In this document: piece after piece, positions 26,872-35,296 of the stretch
Position numbering within the stretch: the first letter of the stretch is position 1
Layout: each line of letters opens with the position of its first letter
Source: Thioclava sp. SK-1
Lineage (GTDB): Bacteria > Pseudomonadota > Alphaproteobacteria > Rhodobacterales > Rhodobacteraceae
Assembly: GCF_001705665.1 (NCBI RefSeq)
Contig: NZ_MDHA01000028.1
Coordinates: 27,450 to 91,449, forward strand
Reading direction: 5' to 3'
Length of the DNA stretch: 64,000 nucleotides
Program-made: the position numbers and the translations under genes
The notes under the pieces: model-generated
The model's database searches: none
Seen by the model: the letters and a program-made list of their open reading frames with translations, nothing else
What the model was told of the DNA's origin: nothing

Positions 26872-26903
26872 CCCCCAATGTTTCGCATGCGAAACATTGG
26901 GGG
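26872..26903. other. 32-bp perfect palindrome containing parS-like site 2
   Basis: A perfect palindrome without spacer begins CCCCCAATGTTTCGCA at 26872 and ends at 26903. Its core GTTTCGCATGCGAAAC (26880-26895) is the second copy of the parS-like motif. It lies 10 bp after the ATPase stop and 6 bp before the end of the convergent FG-GAP gene, so it may also act as a bidirectional transcription terminator. No T-run is present. Confidence 0.65.
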
Positions 26904-26909
26904 TGCTCT

Positions 26910-28253
26910 TTATAGAGCCGTATCTTGCGCCCCCATTTTACGCGCCTGTAGATCACGCTTTTGACGCGACCGGGTCAGATAACCACCCGCCAACAGACCC
27001 GACATCAGCAATAGGATCCCCGATGGTATAGGGGTTGCCACCACGGATGCAGATTGAACCACATGGCTAAGATCAAACAGATAGCCTGCATCCGCCCCAT
27101 AGGCCCCAACCAAAGCCATCGTACCCGATAGGGACACCGCATAGCCGAAATAATCGGAACGCTCCGGGTCGGGGGCGGTCAATGTGGCCAGCAACGCGCC
27201 ATCATGGATATTATACACATAGGCAGCACCAGCATTGCTGATGCCATACGGATCGGCCCGATGAGCCCCTATCAGCGCATAATCCCCTGAAATCGACACG
27301 GCATAGCCAAACCAATCGAACCGTTCTGGTTCCGGGCTTAACAGCGTAGAGACCAAGGCACCCGTGATCGCATCATATACATAGGCAGCGCCTGCGCTGC
27401 TGATACCGCCCGGATCTGCACCATAGGCCCCCACCAGCACATAGCCATTCGAAAGAGACACCGATTTGCCAAAATAGCTATAGGCCGCCGGTTCCGGGGA
27501 TGTCAGGGTCGACACCTGCGCGCCCGTAGCTGTGTCATAGACATAGGCCGATCCGGCCGAAGCCGCGCCATCTGGATCATCGCCATATGCGCCCACAACC
27601 GCATATCCGCCAGATACAGCGACCGACGTGCCGAAGAAATCCGCCCCTGTAGGGTCTGGATTGGTCAATTCCCCCCGGGCCGTTCCTGTATCGGCGGCGA
27701 AATGAAAGGCCGCGCCAGAAGGGCCGACATATTCCAACCAATGCCTGGGCGCGCCGACCACCAGATCCTCATCTGATAGGGCCACAGACTGTGCAAAATA
27801 TCCCGAAGTTTCAGGCGCCGGCGCAGAAACCTGATAGTTTAACGCGCCGCTATCGGTCCCAAACACATAGACCACGCCGGCGGATGACACGCCTGAAGCA
27901 TTCGCACGATACGCCCCGACGGCCACCTGATCCGCCGACATAGAGACCGAATAGCCGAAATTTGCCGACACTTGCGGATTGGGCTGCGACAGTACCGCAT
28001 GCAGCCCTCCTGTGTTCAGATCATACATATAGGCGGCACCAGAGTTGGAAACGCCATTCGTATCGGCTTGCGGAGCACCGATCAGAATTTTGTCGTCAAA
28101 GATCGTAACCGAAGATCCGAATTGATCTCCTGTTGTTGCAGTAGGTGCGTTGAACGTAAATACCGGATCAAGCAGTGTGACAGCCCCGGATGGGGCCGCA
28201 ACACCAATACAAAAACAGCTCAACGCGACCATCGAAATGATGTTGGGTCGCAC
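26910..28253 (-). CDS. FG-GAP repeat protein with VPLPA-CTERM-like sorting tail
   Basis: About 447 residues from the GTG at 28253, preceded by AAGGA; an upstream frame to 28343 is rejected. A Sec signal (MVALSCFCIGVAAPSGA) is followed by about seven repeats of ~55 residues of the type YFGxSVSLSxGYVLVGAYGADPxGISSAGAAYVYD, i.e. FG-GAP/integrin-alpha-like beta-propeller blades. The C-terminus has ATPIPSGILLLMSGLLAGGYL then RSRQKRD: a PxP motif, one membrane helix and a basic end, as in VPLPA/PEP-CTERM exosortase substrates. A further 12 residues follow the basic cluster, which is unusual. No exosortase gene is visible. Probably a surface or exopolysaccharide-associated protein. Confidence 0.78.
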   Translation of the reverse strand: MRPNIISMVALSCFCIGVAAPSGAVTLLDPVFTFNAPTATTGDQFGSSVTIFDDKILIGAPQADTNGVSNSGAAYMYDLNTGGLHAVLSQPNPQVSANFGYSVSMSADQVAVGAYRANASGVSSAGVVYVFGTDSGALNYQVSAPAPETSGYFAQSVALSDEDLVVGAPRHWLEYVGPSGAAFHFAADTGTARGELTNPDPTGADFFGTSVAVSGGYAVVGAYGDDPDGAASAGSAYVYDTATGAQVSTLTSPEPAAYSYFGKSVSLSNGYVLVGAYGADPGGISSAGAAYVYDAITGALVSTLLSPEPERFDWFGYAVSISGDYALIGAHRADPYGISNAGAAYVYNIHDGALLATLTAPDPERSDYFGYAVSLSGTMALVGAYGADAGYLFDLSHVVQSASVVATPIPSGILLLMSGLLAGGYLTRSRQKRDLQARKMGAQDTAL

Positions 28254-28438
28254 TGTGAAATCCTTATGAGCAGGCTGTAAGATAAGACCATTACAAAAAT
28301 GAACTTTAGCACAAAAATGCATGCCTGTCCCGCGCGCAAACACGGGTCCAGGCGTCTATATTGACAAGCCATATATCCCTGGTGGCCGTGCCTGAATACG
28401 TGGCATATCCCCGGGACAGGGGAAGATTTTTCAGCGCA

Positions 28439-29605
28439 TCATGAATAGCGCTTGCGCAGCCAGCCCTGAAGGGCGCGCTGCAAAGCCACATCCACCTGCG
28501 GCCCACAAATCCGAATTTCTCCCGTTATAGGGTCGAATTTTACATCGGGCATCTCTTCGGTTGCAGCGGGCACGGGGGCTGCATCGGGACCTGTTGGCAC
28601 TGCCGGGGCTGCATAATCTGCTGCAAGCAACATCTGTTCTGCGGCGCTGTCAGAGGGTGGTGCGGCACGCAGCCGATCTTGCAATCGCGCTGACAGATCG
28701 GGATCCGCCTCAAGCCGCTTAACCAGATCCAACCCGGCACGTTCGGAAATCGCCGTCGGAAAACGCAACACCGGGTCAAGCTGTTCGACCAGCGTCATAA
28801 AGCTTTTAATCTTGGAACGTTTCGCACGCGAAACATTGGCAAACAGGCTCTGCAATGCCTGTTTTTGGGTATCGAACACCTGGTGTTCCATCGCTTTGAC
28901 CACGATACGGGCACGTTCATAAAAGCTGATATCTGCGCGGATCTCGTTTTCTTCAACCATCGCAACATAGGCATCTTGCGATGTCTCTGGTTTACGGATC
29001 ACTGCCAAAATGCGTGCTGCAGAAAGGCTCTGTTGTGCCTGATTTGAAATCTGGCGCAACGCCGCCAAACGCCGCCACCCCGAAATCAACCCATAGCGCG
29101 GCTGCGCGGCAGAGCCATTGTCGATCACTTCAATCGGGGTTTGTTGTCCGCGCGCCCGGATCGAGGCGACAAGCGCGGCCATATCCTCATCATCGCTGGT
29201 CAAACGGTCGCGCACCAGATGGCCTGCATCAATCTGATCCAAAGGCAGTGCTTCGACCATACGCCCATTGGCACGGGCCTGTGCCACCATTTCAGACAGC
29301 TCTTCCAATGCCGCGCGGTCCGAGGCATCACCGGCGACCTTGGCAATGGGCGGGCGCACGCCCGTTTTATGGGTGACGGTGCGCGCCACTCCCATCGGGA
29401 AGATCGCTTTGGTTTCCAGATCGGAAGGCAGAGCTGTTTCCATGTCATCATCAGGGGGCACGCCATGTGTGGGCGTCTGCGGATCGGTTTGCACCGAGAG
29501 CGCATCCCCAAGTGCCAGATCAGACAGGGGGGGGCGTATGGGCGCCTCCGGTGAGGTTTGAAGAAAATCCGGACGGGCAGGGGTCAGGCGTTTGCGCTTG
29601 GCCAT
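28439..29605 (-). CDS. parB: ParB-family plasmid partition protein
   Basis: 388 residues. A ParB/Sulfiredoxin-like nuclease domain spans about 120-200 (LVASIRARGQQTPIEVI, then GLISGWRRLAAL, matching the G-E/W-R-R-x-x-A box). A helix-turn-helix-containing region follows at about 205-300 (MVEENEIRADISFYERARI, then LFANVSRAKRSKIKSF). The C-terminus would dimerise. It binds parS and works with the upstream ParA, with an 87-bp gap. A parS-like motif lies within its own coding sequence at 28819-28834. Together with the RepA gene it defines the maintenance module of the replicon. Confidence 0.88.
   Translation of the reverse strand: MAKRKRLTPARPDFLQTSPEAPIRPPLSDLALGDALSVQTDPQTPTHGVPPDDDMETALPSDLETKAIFPMGVARTVTHKTGVRPPIAKVAGDASDRAALEELSEMVAQARANGRMVEALPLDQIDAGHLVRDRLTSDDEDMAALVASIRARGQQTPIEVIDNGSAAQPRYGLISGWRRLAALRQISNQAQQSLSAARILAVIRKPETSQDAYVAMVEENEIRADISFYERARIVVKAMEHQVFDTQKQALQSLFANVSRAKRSKIKSFMTLVEQLDPVLRFPTAISERAGLDLVKRLEADPDLSARLQDRLRAAPPSDSAAEQMLLAADYAAPAVPTGPDAAPVPAATEEMPDVKFDPITGEIRICGPQVDVALQRALQGWLRKRYS
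28819..28834. other. parS-like site 3, inside parB
   Basis: GTTTCGCACGCGAAAC: 7-bp arms identical to the sites at 23661 and 26880, with centre AC. On the coding strand it encodes VSRAK in the helix-turn-helix region of ParB. Candidate ParB-binding site. Confidence 0.6.
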
Positions 29606-29692
29606 GTCGTTCTCCTTATATCACAACCGCAGAGCTGCCTCAGGCTCTATGCGGACAGGTCAGCGCGCGGTAAACTGACCGCGCGCTGCGCA

Positions 29693-31096
29693 TCATTGTG
29701 CGGGCTCTGATACTGCCGTATCCGCCAATGCCAGCTCATCACGGCGCCAACTGCCCAAAAGCAACCGTTTGAACGCGGCATAGGTGGCATCAAAGGTCTG
29801 GCGACCACGCACATAGGTTTCACGGTTGAAGTCACGGTAATCGGCCTCATAGATGCCGTTGACCTGCTCCCCCGCCTGACCGATCAGCGCGGTGAAATCC
29901 TGTTTATGCGGCGAGAGGGTGCGGCCCAGATAGGCCTGCATCAGCGAGGCCAGCTCCCCTTGTTGTGCGCCATCAAACCGGGTGACAACGGCACGCACCG
30001 CATCCCATTGAAAATTCATTTCCTCCCGCCCCAGCGCACGGGCCGCCATATTCTCCCCATCCTCGATCGAAGCAAAGGTGGAATGCAACATGTCAAAGAA
30101 CCGTCCTGTGGAATCGAATTCCAGAAAAGACGCCCCCAAAGGCACCAGCAAGATATCCGCCGCCGCCAGCCCGTTGATCGTCAGATAACCAAGTGCAGGC
30201 GGGGTATCGAGAAAGACGATGTCATAATCATCAAGCACACCATCGGCCTCTAATGTATCGGTCAGCGCATCCCACAGTTTCCAGCCCCGGCCTTGCATCC
30301 GCCAGACCGGGATCTGAAATTCAGACCAATATAGATTCAGCTGCGCCCCAATCAGATCAATATTGGGCCAATGGGTTTTCTGGATGATTTCAGGCGCACG
30401 TATCTTCAGCGCTTCGGTCAGCGTTTCATCCAGCGGCACCGCGGCCTCGCCCCGGTCAATGCGCCCCTGATTGGCCTTTTGCTGATAGCTGGCATAATGG
30501 CGCGCCAGCAGCGGGAAAACAGTTTCCCATTCATCGGCCACCTTGCCGCCAAAAATCGATGTCATCGATCCCTGACTGTCCAGATCAATCACCAGCACCT
30601 TATAGCCATCCAAGGCCGCCGACATCGCCAGATGCGCCGCTGTCGAGGTCTTACCGACCCCGCCTTTGAAATTCGCCACCGCAACCATTTTCGCCGCCAG
30701 CCCCTTCGGGCGGTAGGGGCGGTATTCTTTTGCCTTGGATCCTTCGGCGGCAAAATGGGCCCTCAGCCGCAGCACCTCATCAAGGGTGAACCATTTCGCA
30801 CCCCCTTCGGATTCCGATGTGCCCTGGGGCAGGTCGGGATTGGCCCGTAAAACCCGGCGGAAATGCGGGGTTGCCACAGGGATCAAATAGCGGGTGATTT
30901 CCCAAGTGGAAAACAGACGCAGGGTTTTACGCCCGTCTTCATTCATCCCCCGAGATGCAAGATCATCACGCCCACGGCTGCAAGCCTGTGCGATCTGCGC
31001 AAACCCGTCAGAAGTGATCGGTTGATCCAATTCCTTTAAGGCCTGGTCGGGATCAATATTGAAATAGGGCGGGTGCTCTGGATGGTCTTGTGCCAT
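29693..31096 (-). CDS. parA: ParA-family plasmid partition ATPase
   Basis: About 467 residues. The start at 31096 (MAQDHPEHPP) has a GAGG ribosome site six bases upstream; the longer frame to 31240 is unlikely. An N-terminal ~130-residue DNA-binding-type region is followed by the deviant Walker A motif VANFKGGVGKTSTAAHL (KGGVGKT at about 144-150), the A' motif VLVIDLDSQGS, and Walker B IVFLDTPPALG. Length and N-terminal extension match type Ia ParA, which autoregulates its operon and segregates plasmids with ParB. It is transcribed away from the replication initiator across the origin region. Confidence 0.9.
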   Translation of the reverse strand: MAQDHPEHPPYFNIDPDQALKELDQPITSDGFAQIAQACSRGRDDLASRGMNEDGRKTLRLFSTWEITRYLIPVATPHFRRVLRANPDLPQGTSESEGGAKWFTLDEVLRLRAHFAAEGSKAKEYRPYRPKGLAAKMVAVANFKGGVGKTSTAAHLAMSAALDGYKVLVIDLDSQGSMTSIFGGKVADEWETVFPLLARHYASYQQKANQGRIDRGEAAVPLDETLTEALKIRAPEIIQKTHWPNIDLIGAQLNLYWSEFQIPVWRMQGRGWKLWDALTDTLEADGVLDDYDIVFLDTPPALGYLTINGLAAADILLVPLGASFLEFDSTGRFFDMLHSTFASIEDGENMAARALGREEMNFQWDAVRAVVTRFDGAQQGELASLMQAYLGRTLSPHKQDFTALIGQAGEQVNGIYEADYRDFNRETYVRGRQTFDATYAAFKRLLLGSWRRDELALADTAVSEPAQ

Positions 31097-31574
31097 TTTA
31101 TGCCTCATGTGCCGTCTTTTCCGCATCATACCGAAAAACACGACATATGGAAGGAAATTCAACAGGTGGCGAATCGCAACTTGGTGTTTTGCCCTGTTTT
31201 TCTTGGCATTTTCCGGGTTCTGAGCCAAGGCCGCTGCCATGTGGATAAAAAATAGCTTTGTTAGAAATGAGTTATTTATAGTGTTACGGGTATTTTATGT
31301 TGAAGATAAACAACTGAAATAAAATAAAAATATATAGATCTTAATGTTTAAAGCGACTCTGAACCCCCGATCATGTGACTCTGATACCCCGAAAGCGCGA
31401 CTCTGAACCCCCGATGGAAAGGCTGGACGGGCAGGGGGGGCATGCTTAGGGTGGGTGTCACTAAAACCACGAAGTAATCCACAGGCCAAATAAGGTCTGG
31501 GACGAGCAAAAAAACGAGCGGCACAGCATCAGCATGGGGATCAACCCTGGCGGTGCATATACGGGCAGACAATC
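31097..31574. other. Putative replication origin (AT-rich element plus iterons)
   Basis: The gap between divergent parA and repA holds a strongly AT-rich stretch (about 31245-31350), which could be the unwinding element, followed directly by three iterons (31353-31415). The order AT-rich, iterons, initiator gene is that of iteron-type plasmid origins. The parA promoter must also lie here. Origin function is inferred from layout. Confidence 0.75.
31353..31415 (+). repeat. Three replication iterons, 22-bp spacing
   Basis: GCGACTCTGAACCCCCGAT occurs identically at 31353-31371 and 31397-31415. A diverged copy, GTGACTCTGATACCCCGAA, lies at 31375-31393. Starts are exactly 22 bp apart, so all copies face the same side of the helix. 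They lie about 160 bp upstream of the initiator gene and are probably RepA-binding sites. Confidence 0.85.
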
Positions 31575-32603
31575 ATGGCAGGCACATCCGTGGCCGGAGA
31601 TGGGGTATTTATGCCCGAGATTCCGCGCAGCGATTTCTTTCTTTGCGATATCTTTGATGCCATTCCCAAAGGGGATCTGGCAACGATGGAACATCCGATT
31701 TTTTCACTGTCCACCCGACCTGATTTACGGGTGCTGAAATACGAACATAACGGTGCGCAGATCGAGGTCACGCCGTCGGTCAAAGGGTTGGCCACGATCC
31801 ATGACAAGGACATCTTGATCTTTTGTATCAGTCAGCTGATGGGCGCGGTCAATGCCGGGCGCGCGGTGTCACGGCGTTTGACATTGACCGCGCATGATCT
31901 GTTACAGGCCACCAACCGTGAGACATCGGGTGATGCCTATCGGCGGTTGACGGAGGCGTTTGAACGGCTGGCGGGCACACGGATCAAGACCAATCTGACC
32001 ACCGGCGGCCTGGAGGTGACATCGGGGTTTGGCCTGATCGAAAGCTGGGAAATTTTGCGCAAGGCGCGCGGTGGGCGGATGGTGTCTGTTGCGGTGACAT
32101 TGTCGGATTGGCTGTTTCGTGCGGTGCTGTCGAAATCGGTGCTGACGCTGAGCCGCGATTATTTCCGGCTGCGCAAACCGCTGGAGCGGCGGATCTATGA
32201 GCTGGCGCGCAAACATTGCGGGCGGCAAGAAAGCTGGCGGATCTCGGTGGAGACGTTGTTGAAAAAATCGGGATCGGCCAGCCCGCGTCGAGTGTTTCGC
32301 AAGATGATCCGCGATATGATTGCCGCCGATACATTGCCTGATTACGCAATCAGCGAAGAGCCCGGAGATTTGATCCGTTTCCATCTGCGCGACAAGATGT
32401 TTGAGATCTCCGAGACCGCAGGTCCCGGCGCGTTGAAAGCAGAAACGATTGAGCACGCACGGGCCCTGGCACCAGGGTGGGATATCTATGCGTTGGAAAG
32501 CGAGTGGCGGGCGTTTTGGGTCACTTCGGGGCGGCCAAGGCTGCGATCGCGCGATGCTGCTTTCTTGGGGTTTGTGAAAAGCCGTCAGGCGCAAGCGGGG
32601 TGA
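31575..32603 (+). CDS. repA: RepA-type plasmid replication initiator
   Basis: 342 residues. Recognisable RepA (RPA family) features of alphaproteobacterial plasmids: RSDFFLCDIFDAIPKGDLATMEHPIFSLS, KYEHNGAQIEVTPSVKGLATIHDKDILIFCISQL, and the winged-helix segment YRRLTEAFERLAGTRIKTN followed by KPLERRIYELARKHCG. This type drives roseobacter RepA replicons, among them those known as biofilm plasmids. It would bind the iterons just upstream. The start at 31575 is conventional; an ATG at 31611 (MPEIPRSDFF), with GGAG/GGGG upstream, is an equally plausible start. Confidence 0.88.
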   Translation: MAGTSVAGDGVFMPEIPRSDFFLCDIFDAIPKGDLATMEHPIFSLSTRPDLRVLKYEHNGAQIEVTPSVKGLATIHDKDILIFCISQLMGAVNAGRAVSRRLTLTAHDLLQATNRETSGDAYRRLTEAFERLAGTRIKTNLTTGGLEVTSGFGLIESWEILRKARGGRMVSVAVTLSDWLFRAVLSKSVLTLSRDYFRLRKPLERRIYELARKHCGRQESWRISVETLLKKSGSASPRRVFRKMIRDMIAADTLPDYAISEEPGDLIRFHLRDKMFEISETAGPGALKAETIEHARALAPGWDIYALESEWRAFWVTSGRPRLRSRDAAFLGFVKSRQAQAG

Positions 32604-32613
32604 TGGGGGCGTG

Positions 32614-33699
32614 TCAGCTGGGCGGCATGCCAAGCCGGTTCAACAGATCTACAACCGCCGCGCCAAAGCGCGCGTTGACGGCATCGGTGTAATGGCCATC
32701 GGGTATGAAGGCACGCGCGTCACGCGGGTCTTGCACCTTGGCGGTGGCCAGATAGGGAATGCCATGCTGTTCTAGGAATGGCCCCAGAAGTGCCAAAAGA
32801 TCCACATCGCGCGGATCCCCGGTTTGCGCCAGAACCACGATCAGGATTTGCCCATCTGCCCGGGCCTGTTGCGCCAGATTCAACGCCATACCCTGTAGCA
32901 CATTTTGATAGGGATAGGGCCCCGCCTTTGGCTGGGCGATAATCCGTGCTTTACGGTCTGCGATTTCCCCGGTGACCAGCGCACGCCGTATCAGCCGCGC
33001 GAAAGGGGATATATCCAGCCAAGGCCACATAAAGGCGGCGGGCACATAAAGCGCGTCCGTGTCATGCAACTGGCGGTCCCATGCGCGTTGCAGATCCGGA
33101 TCTGTGGCCAGAAGGTGCTGCTGTGCCTGCGTGGTTAAAACTGGATCCTGTCGCCGCAAGCCCGTGCTGTCAGGGTGGTAAACCGGATAGGTGAAGGGCG
33201 CGGGTTGTTCAAATTGCCAGACCCGGTTGGAATAAGATGCCATCGCAGGCACCGATGACGACAGCACACCCCAAATGACCACATCGCCCGCGCGGCGGTT
33301 GACCCGGTCATCTTGTGCCATAGCATAGGTGAAATTGGGCGGCGCTGCGGGACCCGAATGCAGATCCACGATCAACGCAGGATCCACCTTTTGTGCCGCC
33401 CTTGCGATCTGATCAACAAATGACATCCCATAGACGCGCAACACCGATGTGCTGTCTTCGGTTGCAAACTCTGCGCGGGATTTTGCCAATATCTCGTCGC
33501 GCCAGGATACATTTGTCATATCGCCTGGCTGGCCGGGAGTGGCTTGCCACAGGGCAATTTTTCCCGGCACCGAGCGGCCATATTCGAAAAACCGTTTCAG
33601 ACTGTTTGGGGCAGGTCCTGATAAAACCGCGGCCAGCACACCGTCCAACCCGATCAGCAGGATCGCGACCAGACCGAGTGTTTTAAAAGCGTCACGCAT
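32614..33699 (-). CDS. AlgJ/AlgX-like SGNH protein for polysaccharide O-acetylation
   Basis: About 361 residues from the ATG at 33699, preceded by GGAG. It has an N-terminal membrane anchor or signal (TLGLVAILLIGLDGVLAAVL) and a periplasmic SGNH-hydrolase-like domain. Candidate catalytic residues are the Ser in RVYGMSFVDQ (block I) and the Asp/His in FIPDGHYTDA (block V). Proteins of this kind accept acetyl groups from a partner MBOAT protein and transfer them to the polysaccharide. The MBOAT gene ends 13 bp upstream on the same strand. Sequence is too diverged to name AlgJ or AlgX specifically. Confidence 0.75.
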   Translation of the reverse strand: MRDAFKTLGLVAILLIGLDGVLAAVLSGPAPNSLKRFFEYGRSVPGKIALWQATPGQPGDMTNVSWRDEILAKSRAEFATEDSTSVLRVYGMSFVDQIARAAQKVDPALIVDLHSGPAAPPNFTYAMAQDDRVNRRAGDVVIWGVLSSSVPAMASYSNRVWQFEQPAPFTYPVYHPDSTGLRRQDPVLTTQAQQHLLATDPDLQRAWDRQLHDTDALYVPAAFMWPWLDISPFARLIRRALVTGEIADRKARIIAQPKAGPYPYQNVLQGMALNLAQQARADGQILIVVLAQTGDPRDVDLLALLGPFLEQHGIPYLATAKVQDPRDARAFIPDGHYTDAVNARFGAAVVDLLNRLGMPPS

Positions 33700-33712
33700 C
33701 GGGGGCTCCGGA

Positions 33713-35154
33713 TCAGAACTGGAAATAGATGAAGGCACCGGGCTGGGTCGTGGCACCAAATGCCAATAGATAGATTAGCACAGCATATATCCCCGCACGC
33801 ATCAGGCGCGGGTAGTTTTGGTAAAAGCGTGGTTGGCCGGTGACCTCGGTTGCAATGTCCCAGATCAGCAAAAATGCCATAGCGCAGAGTGCAGGCGCGG
33901 GCAGGGGGGCATTGGAATATGGGTGAAGTCTGACAGCCGGGTGGTGAATAACTGCGCGGTAAAATTCGCCACTTGCCCGAAGCTGTCCGCACGAAACAAC
34001 AGCCAACCATAGCAGATGATCTGAAAGAATAGCGCGACTTTGACACAATGCCATAGCGCGCGCCCGGCCGCAGCCATCCGCCCCGACGGACCAGGCTGCG
34101 CAGGCGTTGTCATTGGGGTGATCTGTCGGTGGCCGACCAAAAGCCCGCCCTGATAGGCCCCCCATAGAACGAAATTCCACGCCGCCCCATGCCACAGCCC
34201 GCCCAGCACCATTGTGGCCATCAGATTGATTTTTGTGCGCAAAGAGCTTTTGCGATTGCCGCCAAGCGCAATGTATAAATAGTCACGCAACCATGTGGAT
34301 AATGAGATATGCCAGCGCCGCCAGAACTCTTGTGGGGTGGTGGAAAAATAGGGCTGGGCGAAATTGCGCATCAGGGTGAACCCCAGCATCCGCGCCACGC
34401 CGCGCGCAATATCTGTATAGCCCGAAAAATCGCAATAGATTTGCACTGCAAACAGCCATGTGGCCAGTATCACCGCCCCACCTGATGGATCGGGATTGGC
34501 ATAGACCGCATCGACAGACGGGCTGATGGCATCGGCGATGACCACTTTTTTGATCAGCCCGATCAGGCATAATATAGCCCCGCGCGACAGCCCATCCCAT
34601 GTTACCCGGCGCGGCGCGCAAATTTCTGGCAAAAGATGCGATGCCCGTTCAATCGGGCCGGCCACAAGCTGCGGGAAAAACGCCACGAACAATGCGAAAT
34701 CCAACACATTGCGCGCCGGCTTTAATCTGCGGCGATAAATATCGATCGTATAGCTGAGCGTTTGAAAGGTGAAGAATGACACCCCCACTGGTAAGATAAT
34801 GGTCAATGAACTGGGGGGCAGATCCATGCCCAACCGATCTCCCAGGGCAATAAAGCTGTCGATGAAGAAGTTCAGATATTTGAACACCCCCAAGATACCC
34901 AGATTGATCACGACAGAGGCCATCATGGCGTGCCAGCGATGGGTCTGCGCGCGCGCATTATGAATGCGCAGCGCAAGGGCGTGGTTGATCAGGGTCGATC
35001 CACCAATCAGCAGTAAAAACCGCCAGTCCCATGCCCCATAAAAGATATAGCTGGCCACCAGCAACATTCGGTTTTGCCCACGTAAGGGCAGCACCAAATA
35101 CAGCGCAAAGACGATTGCGAAAAAAAACCAGAAATCCAGTTGTGAAAAGAGCAA
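33713..35154 (-). pseudogene. MBOAT (AlgI-like) O-acetyltransferase, frameshifted in C6 tract
   Basis: The frame from the TTG at 35154 gives an AlgI-like membrane O-acyltransferase: MLFSQLDFWFFFAIVF, FFPQLVAGPIERASHLLPE, YCDFSGYTDIARGVARMLG, FWRRWHISLSTWLRDYLYI and the active-site GGLWHGAAWNF. After SDFTHIPMPP it hits a stop at 33865. The normal C-terminus (LPAPALCAMAFLLIWDI ... GAFIYFQF) continues in the -1 frame to the stop at 33713. The switch falls at a run of six C (33904-33909, plus-strand G); a seventh C would restore one ~480-residue protein of normal length. Causes could be sequencing error, real mutation, phase variation or slippage. It pairs with the SGNH gene 13 bp downstream for EPS O-acetylation. 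Confidence 0.85.
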
Positions 35155-35296
35155 TTTCGTGACCAGCTATATAAAAATTTGCATATGTGAATAAAGTTCA
35201 CGGTTAGCACAGCCATAAAAACAATATGGCTTTTTATCGTGGTTCGGGCCGGTATAGATCTGGCGTGACGTAATTTTAGGCGATGTAAGGTGATCC

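Noticed and set aside
31097..31240. N-terminal extension of ParA to 31240
   Set aside because: The extension is basic and low in similarity to ParA, and a good GAGG ribosome site precedes the ATG at 31096.
33654..34046. Separate minus-strand gene overlapping the end of the MBOAT gene
   Set aside because: This frame has no family features; the true MBOAT C-terminus lies in the other shifted frame ending at 33713.
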